Program-made: the position numbers and the translations under genes
Origin: JACKBC01 sp041391125
Lineage (GTDB): Bacteria > Chloroflexota > Anaerolineae > Caldilineales > Caldilineaceae
Direction: 5' to 3'
DNA: 64,000 nucleotides
NCBI GenBank assembly: GCA_041391125.1
Contig: JAWKON010000025.1
Location: forward strand, 1-64,000
The notes under the pieces: model-generated
Seen by the model: the letters and a program-made list of their open reading frames with translations, nothing else
Told to the model about the DNA's origin: nothing
The model's database searches: none
Part shown: positions 1 through 9,899 of the stretch, one piece after another
Layout of the letters: the number at the start of each line of letters is the position of its first letter
How positions within the stretch are numbered: position 1 is the stretch's first letter

Positions 1-1
1 C

Positions 2-3000
2 AGCTATATCACGCTCAACAACGCCGCCGGCAGCGGCGCCGGTATTTACAACTATTCGGGACCGCGTGCTGTCTCACACAGCACGCTTGCCCAAAACACG
101 GCCGCCAACGATGGCGGCGGTCTGCAAAATGATGGCGCTGTGGTGGGGCCAGCCGCGGCGACCATTGACAACAGCACCATTGCCAACAACAGCGCCGGTG
201 GTAGCGGCGGCGGCATGATGGCGACGATCAATAGCTCTACGGCTACGGTCGACGTATACAACAGCGCATTTATCAATAATATGGGGTCCAGCGGCACCGG
301 GATATACATTATTGGCACTGCACCCGCCAACGTCGTCAATGTCTACAACTCCATTTTGCGCAATGCCGGTGAAGAATGTGCCGGCAACACCTTTACGGCC
401 GGCGGCAACAACTTAATCGACGACGCCACTTGTGGCCCCACAGTCGGCGCTATCACTAATTTAGGGACGATGCTGGCGGCGCCGGGCGCCGTCACCCCCA
501 TGTACGCATTGTTATCCGGCAGCAACGCCATCGACAGCGGCGACAATGGCCATATCAATGGCGCTGATTTCGATCAGCGCGGTGCGGCGCGCAACGTCGG
601 CAGCGCGGTCGATATTGGCCCTTTCGAATTCGATCCAGCGCAACCGGCTGCGATCTTTACCGTCAATGCGGCAGACGATGTCAACGACGGCGTTTGCGAC
701 AACCTGCACTGCGCACTGCGCGAAGCGCTCCTGTCTGCCAACGAGTGGCCCAATGGCGTCGACCTGGACGAAATTCACTTCAATATTGCCGGCGCCGGCC
801 TGCATACCATTCAGCCCGGGTCGGCGCTGCCGGACATTACGGATACACTGATCATCGACGGCTACACCCAGCCCGGCGCCAGCGCCAATACGCTGGCCGT
901 GGGCAACAACGCCGTGCTGCTGGTCGAACTGGACGGCGCCAATGCCGGCGCCGCCAGCGGGCTGACGCTGCTTGCATCCGATAGCACAATCCGCGGGTTG
1001 GTGGTCAATCGCTTTGCCGGCGCCGGCATCGTAGTGGCCGGGTTTAACAATCAGATCGAAGGCAACTTTATCGGCACAGATTCCACGGGGACGATTGCGC
1101 GCGGCAACGGCGGCGATGGTATTTTCGTGGCCAATTTCACCATCGGCGCCGGCCACAACACCATTGGCGGCGCCACGCCAGCCCAGCGCAACGTGATCGC
1201 GGCCAACGGCATAAGTGGCAACCAACGCAACGGCATTACGTTGGATCAGGTGGTCAACACCTTCATCTATGGCAACTATATTGGCGTCAACGCCAGCGGT
1301 ACGGCGGCCCTGGGCAACTACACGGGCATCGGCATCTATCGCGGCGGCGGCACGCGGGTGGGCGGCAGCGCGCCCGGTCAGGGCAACCTCATTTCCGGCA
1401 ACCTGCTGGATGGCATCGGCGCTGGCGATACGGTGCAGGTTAGCAGCCATTACATTCAGGGTAATCTTATCGGCGCCGATGCCTTGGGTAACCCTACGCT
1501 GGGCAACGGCCGTCACGGTATCGCGCTGACCACTGTCAATTACGCGGTTGGCGGCCCGAGTGCGGGTGAAGGCAACACTATTGCCGGCAACGGCCAGGCC
1601 GGTATCTTCATCGGTGGCGGGACGGGCAACACCATGCGCGGCAACGCCATCTTCGCCAATGGCGGTCTGGGCATCGACCTAGGCGGCGATGGCGTGGACA
1701 ACAACGATATTGGCGACGGGGATACAGGTCCCAACAACCGGCAGAACTACCCGGTCATCTTCAACGCCACCAGCGGCAGCAGTACAGGGGTACAGGTGGG
1801 CATGGGGGGTCCCGTCACGACAACCTTTCATATCGACTTTTTTACCAGCACCAATTGTGACACCGCCGGTTTTGGCGAAGGCGAAAGCTTTCTCGGCACA
1901 GCCGACATGACCACCAATGCCGACGGTGTGGCCCTTCTTGACACCTCTTTGCTGGTGGCAACCGCGCCAGGACGCTTCCTCACCGCCACCGCCACCGACC
2001 CCACCGGCAACAGTTCCGAATTTGCGCTCTGTATGCCCATCCAGCCGGACAACACGACCTGGCCCAACGCGCTGGATCTCACCCTTAGTGGCCCGCCCGA
2101 AACGCAAACCGCCAACGTCAGCCAGTTTCTCACCCGCCGCGGCGAAGTGCGCTGGTACAAACTGCCGGTGCAGCCCGGCAACACCATCATCGCCGACCTA
2201 AGCAACCTGCCCGCCGACTATGATGTGGCCCTCTTCAAAGATATCGCCCAGGCCTATCAAACGCTTGCCAACAGCCAAGATCTGGCCCAACTCACCGCCG
2301 AATTGGCGCCTTCGGCCTTTGCCAATCCCTTTGCGGTGAGCAACCCGTTTGCCGTTTCGAATCCCTTTGCGGTGAGCAATCCCTTTGCTGTCTCGAACCC
2401 GTTCGCAGTATCCAATCCCTTTGCGGTCAGCAACCCCTTTGCGGTGAGCAATCCGTTTGCCGTCAGCAATCCCTTTGCCGTCTCAAATCCCTTTGCAGTG
2501 AGCAATCCCTTTGCCGTTTCGAACCCCTTTGCCGTCAGCAACCCGGATGCCTATTCTAGCGCCCAGCTCCAGGCATTGGTGGGCTTTTCGGCCCAAGACG
2601 GCGCCGCGGATGAACACGTTGTCGTGGGCACGTGGAACAATACCGGCGAATACTACATCCGCGTCAGCGGACGCAACGGCGCCTTTGACAGCCAACAGCC
2701 CTTCCAATTGGATGTGACGCGGCTGGGCGGCGCTTGTGGCGACTTTGTCCCCCAAACGCTGCCGCCATCCGGCACGGCTATTACCGGCGCCGGGTATAAA
2801 ACCATCATTCTGCACGATGTGGCGCGCATGGAGGTAGAAAATGGGGTGACAGGCAATGACCTATTGTCCAAGTTGCAGGTGCTGGCAGGATACAACGAGG
2901 TTGGCGGTGTAGTGGTCAATCTGGGCGAGGACGCGCGGATTAGCGCCGTCCGCCAACAGGCCGAAGCCAACGCCGGTTGCCCCTATGCCACCAACCTGTG

Positions 3001-6000
3001 GGCCAATGAGGTGCGCGATATCATCCAGCGCTATCGGACTGCCAATGACCCGAACAATGAGCTGGCCTATGTGGTGCTGGTGGGCGGGGACAACATCATC
3101 CCCTTCTTCCGCTACCCCGATAGCGCCCCAGTCTCGCCGGAGTCGGACTTTGAGCCCCCCGTCCAAGACACCAGCATTTCCGAGGCCAACCTGCGCTTAA
3201 ATTATGTTCTGGGCCAGGATGCCTACGGTTCAAAGCGGCAGATTTCGCTGCAAAATCGGCTGCTGCCCATTCCCGATTTGGCCGTCGGTCGCCTGGTGGA
3301 AACCACCAGCGAAGCAGCCCGCGTGATCGACGCCTATCCCAGCGCTACCGGCGGTACTGTGACCACACCGACTTCAGCGTTGGTCACCAGTTATGGCTTT
3401 TTGGAAGACGGCTCGCGCGCCGTGCTCGAACAGTTGCAGGCGGGGCTGCCCGCCGGCAGTACTTTCAGTGAACTGATCGATCCCTTTGACCGCGCGCCAG
3501 AAGATGCTCTCTCTTGGAAAGCGAGTGACTTGCGTCCTCTGCTTTTGGAACAACGTCATGACCTGATCTACCTGGCCGGTCACTTCAACCCCAGCCGCCT
3601 GCTCGCGGCCGACTACAGCAGCACCATCAGCGCCGCCGAATTGGACGCCGCCGATGTGGACCTGACCAACGCCATTATCTACAGCAGCGGTTGCCACGCC
3701 GGCTACAACATTGTCAACGACCACGCCATCCTTGACGTGACCGACGACCCGCCGGATTGGACGCAGGCCTTTGCCGGCCACGGCGCGCTGCTTATTGCCG
3801 GCACGGGTTATCAGTATGGCGACGCCGACTTTAAGGAATATGCGGAGCGGCTCTATCTGTCGTTTACGCAGCGACTGCGCGTGGGCAGCGGCCCCGTTGC
3901 CGTGGGGCCGGCGCTGGTGGCGGCCAAGCAGGATTATCTGGCCGATACCGGCGTGGAAGTGGATGGCATCTTTGAAAAGACGATTCTGGTGTCTACGCTC
4001 TTTGGTCTACCCATGTTGAGCGTGGATCTGCCCAATCGCATTGCCGAACCCTCGCTGCCGTCTGCTTTGCCGCGTACGCCCGTGGTGGTCGGCAGCGGTC
4101 CGGGCGCCGCCCTTGGTCTGAGCACGGTAGATTTGATGCTGTCGCCAACCTTGACGCGCACCATGCTGAGCTTGCTCGATGGCAGAACCCTGACGGAAAC
4201 GGTGGATACCGTCTATTATAGCGGGCCGCAGGGCCAGGTGGCGCGCCCCGGCTACCCGATTCAGCCGCTGGTGATTGCCAATGTAACCGATGACGCGGGT
4301 GTGGCGCGCGGCGCCGGTTTCCGCGAGGGAACGTATGTGGATGAGCTGGACATCCGGCCCCACACCAGCGTCCCGGCCACCGAACTGGCGGGCAGCCATC
4401 CGGTCTTTTACTCGGCCAACTTCTTTCCAACACAGCCCTGGCAGCTCAATTACTATGATTTCCTGGCCGATTCGACTGACGGCGCCATCCGGCTTATGGT
4501 GACGCCCACCCAGTTTCAATCGAATACAGATGACCTGACCATTGGCACGCTGCGCCGCTTTACCAACATGACCTTCCGCGTCTTCTACAGCCCGGACACC
4601 AGCGCCGCCGCCCTGGCCGCACCGCCGACCATCGCCCATGTGGAATCGACGGCGGTTGGCGCCGACATCCACTTTGCCGTGCAGGTCAACCGCAGCGATG
4701 AAATTGCCGACGTGCAGGAGGTCTGGGTCACCTACAGCACCCGTAACGGCACAACCTGGCAATCGGTTGACCTGAAACGCAACACCAGCAATCCGATCTT
4801 GTGGGAAGGCATATTGGAGGGCGTGACGACCGCAGACGTGCGTTTCATGGTGCAGGCGGCCAGCGGCACAGGATTGATCACGCTGGACGCCAATCAGGGC
4901 GCCTATTACACGCCCGGCATTGATCCCGGCGCGCCCACGCCACCGCCCATTGGCGGCCAGCCGCCCGCCCAGGCCGCTGCGATCAACTTCATCAGCGCAC
5001 CTAACGCGGGCGTCTTTGGCGATCTTATCGAATTCACCGTACAGCTTACAGACAGCAGCAACGCCGCCCTGACCAATCAAAGGGTCAGCGTGAGTTTGGG
5101 GGCGCAAACAGTGGCCGCCATAACCGACAGCAGCGGCCAGGCCAAGGTCAGCGTGCTGCTCACTTCTCAACCGGGCGCATACACCCTGCAGGCGGCCTTT
5201 GCCGGCGCCGCTGCCTACGTAGCATCAACCGCGGCCAATCCCTTCACCATCAACAAACAGACAACGTCGCTGACCCTTACGCCGCCCACGCTCACGGTGG
5301 CGCCCAGTGCCAGCGCCCCTATGACCGCCACTTTGCACGACGGCGCCGGGCGCGGCTTGCGCGAGCGGACCGTGCTCTTTGTCGTCCGCGACGACAGCAG
5401 CGCCATCGTCCACAGCCAGGCTCTCATCACCGACTTCCAGGGTCGCGCCGCCTTGACGGTGGCCCTGCCGAATGAGGGCGACTACAGCGTCACCGCCTAT
5501 TTTGGCGGCGGCTCGCCCATTCCAGCGCTGACGTTGAGCGACGCCTATTATGAACCATCCACCGCCGACGGCATTTTGCATGTGATAATGCCCGTGGCCC
5601 TCGATACGCAGATCACCGGGCAGCCGGACAATCCCAGCAGCAGCTCAAGCGCCAGCTTTACCTTTACCGGCAGCGGCGGCAGTGGCGCGCTCACCTTTGA
5701 ATGCCAACTGGATGGCGGCGCCTTTATGGCTTGCACCAGCCCCCAGGAATACACCAACCTGGCCGATGGTCTGCACACCTTTGCCGTGCGCGCCGTGGAT
5801 GCGACCAATCAGGTTGACTCAACGCCGGCGACATACACCTGGACCATACAGGCCGCGCCGGGTGAATTTATCGGCAGTTGCGGCGGCTACGATGTGTATC
5901 TGGCTGCGCAGGGCCAATACGTAGCGCCCGGCTGGAACGGCGCCATTGTGGTGGGTACGCCAGGTGACGATGATCTCAAGGGAGGTTCGGGCGATCAGAT

Positions 6001-6631
6001 CATCCTTGGGCTGGGCGGCAAAGACAAACTCAAAGGCGGCAGCAAAGACGACATTCTCTGCGGCGACGAAGGCGATGATGAATTGGATGGCGGCAGCGGC
6101 GCCGACCAGCTTTACGGCGGCGCTGGCGATGACAAACTCAAAGGCGGTTCCGGCGATGATCAACTGGATGGCGGCGCCGGCAGCGATCAACTGGACGGTG
6201 GCGCTGGCCATGATATACTGACCGGCGGCGCTGACAATGATATACTGACAGCCGGCGCTGGTAATGACCAACTGGATGGCGGCAGCGGCGACGATACATT
6301 GGATGGCGGCAGCGGCGCTGATGTCATGCTGGGCGGCGCTGATAACGATCAACTTGCCGGCGGTTCCGGCGATGATCAACTGGAAGGCGGCGCCGGCGAC
6401 GATAGGCTGGATGGCGGCGCCGGCAACGACATTCTAACCGGCGGCAGCGGCGCCGATGATTTCAAAGGCGGCGCCGGCCAGGATCGCGCCACTGATTTCA
6501 ATCCGGCGGACGCGGACATTGATCAGGGCGGAATCGAATTCTTTGGCCCCGGCGACTCCTCAAGGCAATTCGTCGTCGAACCGGATGCGCCATCGACCGA
6601 ACAGTTCTTTTTACCATTTGTTAGTCGCTAA
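2..6631 (+). CDS. Giant secreted mosaic protein: beta-helix, C25-like peptidase, Ig-like and RTX repeats (5' partial)
   Basis: The frame is open from base 2, so the gene begins upstream; the first in-window start-like codon (GTG at 140) lies inside a repeat and is not the real start. Residues below are counted from that GTG. About 1-600 are Gly/Asn-rich parallel beta-helix repeats with a CSLREA-type motif (CALREALLSAN, near nt 710). About 730-800 are twelve NPFAVS hexapeptides. About 890-1300 resemble peptidase family C25 (gingipain, caspase fold): strand VVLVGGDNIIPF, motif LAVGRLVE, likely catalytic His1148 in AGHFN and Cys1185 in SGCHAG. Ig-like and Big-like domains follow, then Asp/Gly-rich RTX calcium-binding nonapeptides, and the protein ends in FLPFVSR. 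Known of the families: C25 enzymes are extracellular cysteine peptidases and RTX repeats fold on calcium outside the cell. Inference: a secreted or surface protease or adhesin. The substrate is unknown and proteolysis is unproven. Confidence 0.85.
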   Translation, partial: SYITLNNAAGSGAGIYNYSGPRAVSHSTLAQNTAANDGGGLQNDGAVVGPAAATIDNSTIANNSAGGSGGGMMATINSSTATVDVYNSAFINNMGSSGTGIYIIGTAPANVVNVYNSILRNAGEECAGNTFTAGGNNLIDDATCGPTVGAITNLGTMLAAPGAVTPMYALLSGSNAIDSGDNGHINGADFDQRGAARNVGSAVDIGPFEFDPAQPAAIFTVNAADDVNDGVCDNLHCALREALLSANEWPNGVDLDEIHFNIAGAGLHTIQPGSALPDITDTLIIDGYTQPGASANTLAVGNNAVLLVELDGANAGAASGLTLLASDSTIRGLVVNRFAGAGIVVAGFNNQIEGNFIGTDSTGTIARGNGGDGIFVANFTIGAGHNTIGGATPAQRNVIAANGISGNQRNGITLDQVVNTFIYGNYIGVNASGTAALGNYTGIGIYRGGGTRVGGSAPGQGNLISGNLLDGIGAGDTVQVSSHYIQGNLIGADALGNPTLGNGRHGIALTTVNYAVGGPSAGEGNTIAGNGQAGIFIGGGTGNTMRGNAIFANGGLGIDLGGDGVDNNDIGDGDTGPNNRQNYPVIFNATSGSSTGVQVGMGGPVTTTFHIDFFTSTNCDTAGFGEGESFLGTADMTTNADGVALLDTSLLVATAPGRFLTATATDPTGNSSEFALCMPIQPDNTTWPNALDLTLSGPPETQTANVSQFLTRRGEVRWYKLPVQPGNTIIADLSNLPADYDVALFKDIAQAYQTLANSQDLAQLTAELAPSAFANPFAVSNPFAVSNPFAVSNPFAVSNPFAVSNPFAVSNPFAVSNPFAVSNPFAVSNPFAVSNPFAVSNPFAVSNPDAYSSAQLQALVGFSAQDGAADEHVVVGTWNNTGEYYIRVSGRNGAFDSQQPFQLDVTRLGGACGDFVPQTLPPSGTAITGAGYKTIILHDVARMEVENGVTGNDLLSKLQVLAGYNEVGGVVVNLGEDARISAVRQQAEANAGCPYATNLWANEVRDIIQRYRTANDPNNELAYVVLVGGDNIIPFFRYPDSAPVSPESDFEPPVQDTSISEANLRLNYVLGQDAYGSKRQISLQNRLLPIPDLAVGRLVETTSEAARVIDAYPSATGGTVTTPTSALVTSYGFLEDGSRAVLEQLQAGLPAGSTFSELIDPFDRAPEDALSWKASDLRPLLLEQRHDLIYLAGHFNPSRLLAADYSSTISAAELDAADVDLTNAIIYSSGCHAGYNIVNDHAILDVTDDPPDWTQAFAGHGALLIAGTGYQYGDADFKEYAERLYLSFTQRLRVGSGPVAVGPALVAAKQDYLADTGVEVDGIFEKTILVSTLFGLPMLSVDLPNRIAEPSLPSALPRTPVVVGSGPGAALGLSTVDLMLSPTLTRTMLSLLDGRTLTETVDTVYYSGPQGQVARPGYPIQPLVIANVTDDAGVARGAGFREGTYVDELDIRPHTSVPATELAGSHPVFYSANFFPTQPWQLNYYDFLADSTDGAIRLMVTPTQFQSNTDDLTIGTLRRFTNMTFRVFYSPDTSAAALAAPPTIAHVESTAVGADIHFAVQVNRSDEIADVQEVWVTYSTRNGTTWQSVDLKRNTSNPILWEGILEGVTTADVRFMVQAASGTGLITLDANQGAYYTPGIDPGAPTPPPIGGQPPAQAAAINFISAPNAGVFGDLIEFTVQLTDSSNAALTNQRVSVSLGAQTVAAITDSSGQAKVSVLLTSQPGAYTLQAAFAGAAAYVASTAANPFTINKQTTSLTLTPPTLTVAPSASAPMTATLHDGAGRGLRERTVLFVVRDDSSAIVHSQALITDFQGRAALTVALPNEGDYSVTAYFGGGSPIPALTLSDAYYEPSTADGILHVIMPVALDTQITGQPDNPSSSSSASFTFTGSGGSGALTFECQLDGGAFMACTSPQEYTNLADGLHTFAVRAVDATNQVDSTPATYTWTIQAAPGEFIGSCGGYDVYLAAQGQYVAPGWNGAIVVGTPGDDDLKGGSGDQIILGLGGKDKLKGGSKDDILCGDEGDDELDGGSGADQLYGGAGDDKLKGGSGDDQLDGGAGSDQLDGGAGHDILTGGADNDILTAGAGNDQLDGGSGDDTLDGGSGADVMLGGADNDQLAGGSGDDQLEGGAGDDRLDGGAGNDILTGGSGADDFKGGAGQDRATDFNPADADIDQGGIEFFGPGDSSRQFVVEPDAPSTEQFFLPFVSR
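2324..2539 (+). repeat. Twelve tandem 18-bp units encoding NPFAVS
   Basis: Twelve consecutive 18-base units each encode Asn-Pro-Phe-Ala-Val-Ser, then decay to NPDAYS. The peptide is invariant, but third positions vary between units (aat/aac, ccc/ccg, gcg/gcc/gca, gtg/gtc/gta/gtt, agc/tcg/tcc/tca). The array links the beta-helix part to the C25-like domain. Its role is unknown; a spacer or a binding repeat are possibilities. Confidence 0.95.
5953..6498 (+). repeat. RTX-type calcium-binding nonapeptide repeats
   Basis: About 18 units of the form GGxGDDxLxGG follow one another near the C-terminus of the giant protein. This is the hemolysin-type calcium-binding repeat, which forms a parallel beta-roll when calcium is bound outside the cell. 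Such repeats often accompany type I secretion, but no type I transporter genes are seen in this window. Confidence 0.9.
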
Positions 6632-6704
6632 GTAACTATTCAGGTGATTGGACCCCTCCCCTAGCGAAGCGGCCAGCGGAGGGCAGGGAGGGGTGAATAG
6701 TTAC
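6630..6704. repeat. Palindromic intergenic element with GTAACTATTCA terminal inverted repeats
   Basis: The ends are GTAACTATTCA (6631-6641) and its exact reverse complement (6694-6704). Inside is a second pairing of cccctccc with gggagggg around a GC-rich loop. It starts at the stop codon of the giant gene, so it could also act as a hairpin terminator. The same terminal sequence recurs at 50701-50852 and, less perfectly, at 53398-53495. The rest of the gap up to 6954 shows nothing I can name. Confidence 0.75.
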
Positions 6705-6954
6705 GTCGCTAAATATGGCAAGGAATTCCCCATTCTTGTGAACAAAAGGAGCTTTGGAGACATATAGGTTATTGAGAAGATAAAACCCGGCGATTTCGCC
6801 CGCGCGCCCAGGAGGATTTGCACCCGTCCTCCAGGCAAGAGGTGAAGGGACCGTTTTAAAAACTGTTGGGGTGAGGGCAAATTGCACCCCACCCCAAACC
6901 CCATATGAACGGTTACGAAACATCGCCACCACAACATAGAACAAAGTTGCCGTT

Positions 6955-9753
6955 ATGACGTTTCCCCAACGCCTATGGGTGCTGCTCAATGTGCGGGAGG
7001 CCGAGATCCCGCTGGTCCGTTTGGTGCTGCTGTTGGCCGCGCTTTTTGGCGCCACGCGCTTGCTGGAAAGTACGGCGGCCTATGCGCTCTTTCTGGAAAG
7101 GCTAGATGCCCAACACCTGCCGCTGGTCTACATTGGCTCCAGCCTGGTGACCACCGGGGTGTCGCTGCTCTATCTGCGGCTTGAAAAGCGCTATTCGCTG
7201 GCCCAACTGCTCGTGGGTCAACTGGCGCTGCTGCTGATGACGCTGGTTGGCTATCGGCTGGGGCTGGCGCTAAACGCCGGCGATTGGCTGATCTTTAGCT
7301 TGCCAATCTATGACGGCGTGGTCACCGTTTTTCTCTTCATGGCTTTTTGGAATCTGCTGGGCCGCATCTTTAACCTGCAACAGGGCAAGCGGCTCTTTGG
7401 GCTCTTTGGCGCCGGTCAGGAAATTGCCAACATTCTGGTCGGCTGCGCCCTCCCCTTGCTGGTGCAAATGGTAGGGGCGATCAATCTGCTCTGGTGTGCG
7501 CTGCTCACCGGCGCCGGCGCTCTGACGCTCTTGATCGCCATTATCCGCCTGGCGCCCGCGGTGAGCCAGACGGACCAAACCGAGAGCGGAGGGGACGAGA
7601 CCACGGGCCAGACCACGTCAACCCGGCAGTGGCTGGCTGACCCCTATATTATCCTGCTGCTCTCCCTCTATATCTGCTTTGGGCTGGCCGACTTCTTTGT
7701 GGACAACATCTTCTACGCCCGGGTCGAAGGGGTGCTCGTTGACCCTGCGCAACTGGCCGGCTTTCTGGGCATCTTTGCGGCCGCCGTGAGCAGCTTGAGT
7801 TTAGCCGGCCATCTCTTCTTCTCCAGCTACGCCCTGCGCCGTTTTGGCGTCTGCACCATCATCCGGCTGGCGCCGCTGCTGCTGCTGCTGGTCACCGGCC
7901 TCTATGTGTTCAGCGGTCTATTGACGCCGGCCATATGGCTGCTTTGGGGGCTGGCCGTCGCCATGAATCTGGTCCGCCAGGTCACAGACGCCTTTGACAA
8001 CACCGCCGTCAACTTGCTCTTTCAGCCGCTGCCCGCCGCCCTGCGCACGCGTACCCAATCGGCCATTGACGGCATGATCTATCCGGCTGCCGCTGGCGTG
8101 GCCGGTCTGCTGCTGCTCTTCCTGACCGAATATCTGCAATTCAATGCGCTGCAGTTGGCCTATGCGCTGCTGCCGTTGACGCTCGTTTGGTTCATCATCA
8201 CCTGGGCCTTGGGGCGCGCCTATCCGCAACGCGTGCAGCAGGCATTGCGACGGCGCCTCATTCGCGGCCATACAGACTTCAAGCCCGATCGCGCCACCAT
8301 CGAAGTTATCCAGCAACATCTGGACAGTCCACATCCCGGCGCCGTGCTCTATGCGCTCGACCTGCTGGCCACCCACACTAGCGCCGAAGTGCAACCCCTG
8401 CTGCCGCCGCTGCTGCACCACCCCATCATGGAAGTGCGGCTGGCCGCCATTGCGCAGATCGAAGCCCTTGGTTTGGTCGAGTTGCGCCCCGCGCTCGCCG
8501 AATGCCGTGCGGCCGACCCAGACGCCGCGGTGCAGGGCGCCGCGCTGCGGGCGTTGGCCATGCTGGTCGGGCTGGACGATGACGACTCGCTGCACGCCGA
8601 ACTCACAGCCGCCAATCCGCAGACGCGCCAGGGCGTGATGGTCGGCCTTTTGCGCAGCGGCGAATTGGCGGGCATTTTGGCCGTGGGCGCCCAACTGGCG
8701 CAGTTGGTCAACTCGCCGGCGATAGCCGACCGCATCCTGGCCGCGCAAGTGCTGGGCGAAAGCGGTTTGGCCAGCTTTTACCGTCCCCTGCTCGGCCTGC
8801 TGCGCGACCCGGAACCCGCCGTCCGCCGCGCCGCCTTGACCGCGGCCGCCCAAATGCCCCACCCCAAACTGTGGCCGGTAGCGGCGGCGGCGCTGGGCGA
8901 TAGCGCCACGCGGGCGGTCGCGCAGCGGGCGCTGGCCGCCGGCGGCGACGAGGCCCTGCTCGCCATCACGAATGGTTGGCGCACAGCCGCCGACCCAATG
9001 CTGCGCAAAGCGCTGGCGCGTGCGTGCGGTCGCTTGCGCAGTCCCGCGGCCGTTACCTTTCTGCTCACGGTGCTGGATGATGAGGATGTGGGCGTGCGCG
9101 GCCAAATTGTGCTGGTGCTGACCCAGTGCGGCTATCGCGCCGAGACGGCCGCGCGGACGCGCCTGGCAGAGGCCATCCACTGTGAACTGACCCACGCCGC
9201 CTGGACGCTGGCCGCCATTGTGGATCTGACCAACGCGCCGGACCTAACGCTCGTGCGCGAGGCGCTGGCCTCCAGCCTGCACCAGCAGCAAATTCGGCTC
9301 TTGCAGTGGCTGGCCTTGCTTTATGAACCCGCGGTGATGCGCCGCGTGCGCGATGCCGTGCTGCCCGACATGGCCCCACTGGCTGTGTACAGTAAAGAGC
9401 AGCGCGCCTATGCGCTGGAAACGCTGGATTTGTTGATTAAAGAGACTTTCAAATCAGCCCTCTTGGCGCTGTATGACGATTTACCGGCGCCCAATAAGCT
9501 GGCGCGCATGGCGACATTGGCCCCACAACAAGCACTCACCCCAGCCGCCCGCCTTTACGACATCCTGACCAGGCCGGCCAAATGGCTCACGCCGTGGCTG
9601 CTGGCCACCGCCCTATACAAGGCGCCCTCCATCGCCCCCTGCGCGCCGTCCGCGCTCGCGACCGAACTGCGGGCAGCGGTACATCTGCACCGCTCCGCGC
9701 CCGACTGCCTGATTCACGAAAGCGCCGTCTGGGCCGCCCAACAGTTGGCTTGA
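6955..9753 (+). CDS. Nucleotide-translocase/MFS-like membrane protein with C-terminal HEAT repeats
   Basis: The protein has 932 residues. About 1-430 form roughly 10-12 hydrophobic segments resembling the bacterial Npt/Tlc (ATP:ADP translocase-like) group of the MFS superfamily, for example the early stretch LVLLLAALFGATRLLEST and the loop HLPLVYIGSS. About 440-900 are Leu/Ala-rich helical pairs typical of HEAT repeats (motif HPxxEVRLAAIAQI, repeated DPEPAVRRAAL). In related bacterial proteins the same polypeptide often ends in a cyclic-nucleotide-binding domain; here that domain is a separate gene 146 bases downstream. True ATP/ADP exchange has been shown only for parasite and plastid members, so the substrate is not assigned. 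The start is the ATG at 6955; no strong ribosome site is visible. Confidence 0.75.
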   Translation: MTFPQRLWVLLNVREAEIPLVRLVLLLAALFGATRLLESTAAYALFLERLDAQHLPLVYIGSSLVTTGVSLLYLRLEKRYSLAQLLVGQLALLLMTLVGYRLGLALNAGDWLIFSLPIYDGVVTVFLFMAFWNLLGRIFNLQQGKRLFGLFGAGQEIANILVGCALPLLVQMVGAINLLWCALLTGAGALTLLIAIIRLAPAVSQTDQTESGGDETTGQTTSTRQWLADPYIILLLSLYICFGLADFFVDNIFYARVEGVLVDPAQLAGFLGIFAAAVSSLSLAGHLFFSSYALRRFGVCTIIRLAPLLLLLVTGLYVFSGLLTPAIWLLWGLAVAMNLVRQVTDAFDNTAVNLLFQPLPAALRTRTQSAIDGMIYPAAAGVAGLLLLFLTEYLQFNALQLAYALLPLTLVWFIITWALGRAYPQRVQQALRRRLIRGHTDFKPDRATIEVIQQHLDSPHPGAVLYALDLLATHTSAEVQPLLPPLLHHPIMEVRLAAIAQIEALGLVELRPALAECRAADPDAAVQGAALRALAMLVGLDDDDSLHAELTAANPQTRQGVMVGLLRSGELAGILAVGAQLAQLVNSPAIADRILAAQVLGESGLASFYRPLLGLLRDPEPAVRRAALTAAAQMPHPKLWPVAAAALGDSATRAVAQRALAAGGDEALLAITNGWRTAADPMLRKALARACGRLRSPAAVTFLLTVLDDEDVGVRGQIVLVLTQCGYRAETAARTRLAEAIHCELTHAAWTLAAIVDLTNAPDLTLVREALASSLHQQQIRLLQWLALLYEPAVMRRVRDAVLPDMAPLAVYSKEQRAYALETLDLLIKETFKSALLALYDDLPAPNKLARMATLAPQQALTPAARLYDILTRPAKWLTPWLLATALYKAPSIAPCAPSALATELRAAVHLHRSAPDCLIHESAVWAAQQLA

Positions 9754-9778
9754 AAATGCTAAGCAAAATTAAAAAAAC

Positions 9779-9849
9779 GATCAACAGATTTGAAAGATTT
9801 CACAGATTAGGAAGCGAAAAATCTTTTTCATCTGTGTAATCTGTTGATC
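9779..9849. repeat. Inverted repeat of the CACAGATT type between the transporter and cNMP genes
   Basis: GATCAACAGATT (9779-9790) pairs exactly with AATCTGTTGATC (9838-9849). A second inner pairing, CACAGATT with ATCTGTG, lies inside. It could form a hairpin in the mRNA between 9753 and 9900 and so set the relative expression of the two genes. It is AT-rich compared with the neighbouring coding sequence. Confidence 0.7.
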
Positions 9850-9899
9850 TGTATTTCAAAAAAATTCTTGGGTTGACTTAATATAGAAGAGGAAAATCT

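Noticed and set aside
512..1516. Long minus-strand open frame opposite the giant gene
   Set aside because: It is an antisense shadow of a GC-rich, repeat-coding gene; composition is Ala/Gly/Arg-rich, with no family pattern.
2324..2539. Possible CRISPR or minisatellite
   Set aside because: Units are contiguous 18-mers in frame coding one hexapeptide, with no spacers; it is a protein repeat.
4007..5170. 387-residue minus-strand open frame
   Set aside because: It lies wholly opposite the giant mosaic protein and has shadow composition.
7918..9195. 425-residue minus-strand open frame opposite the HEAT region
   Set aside because: Gln/Gly/Arg-rich antisense sequence of the HEAT repeats; no recognisable motif and the plus strand is clearly coding.
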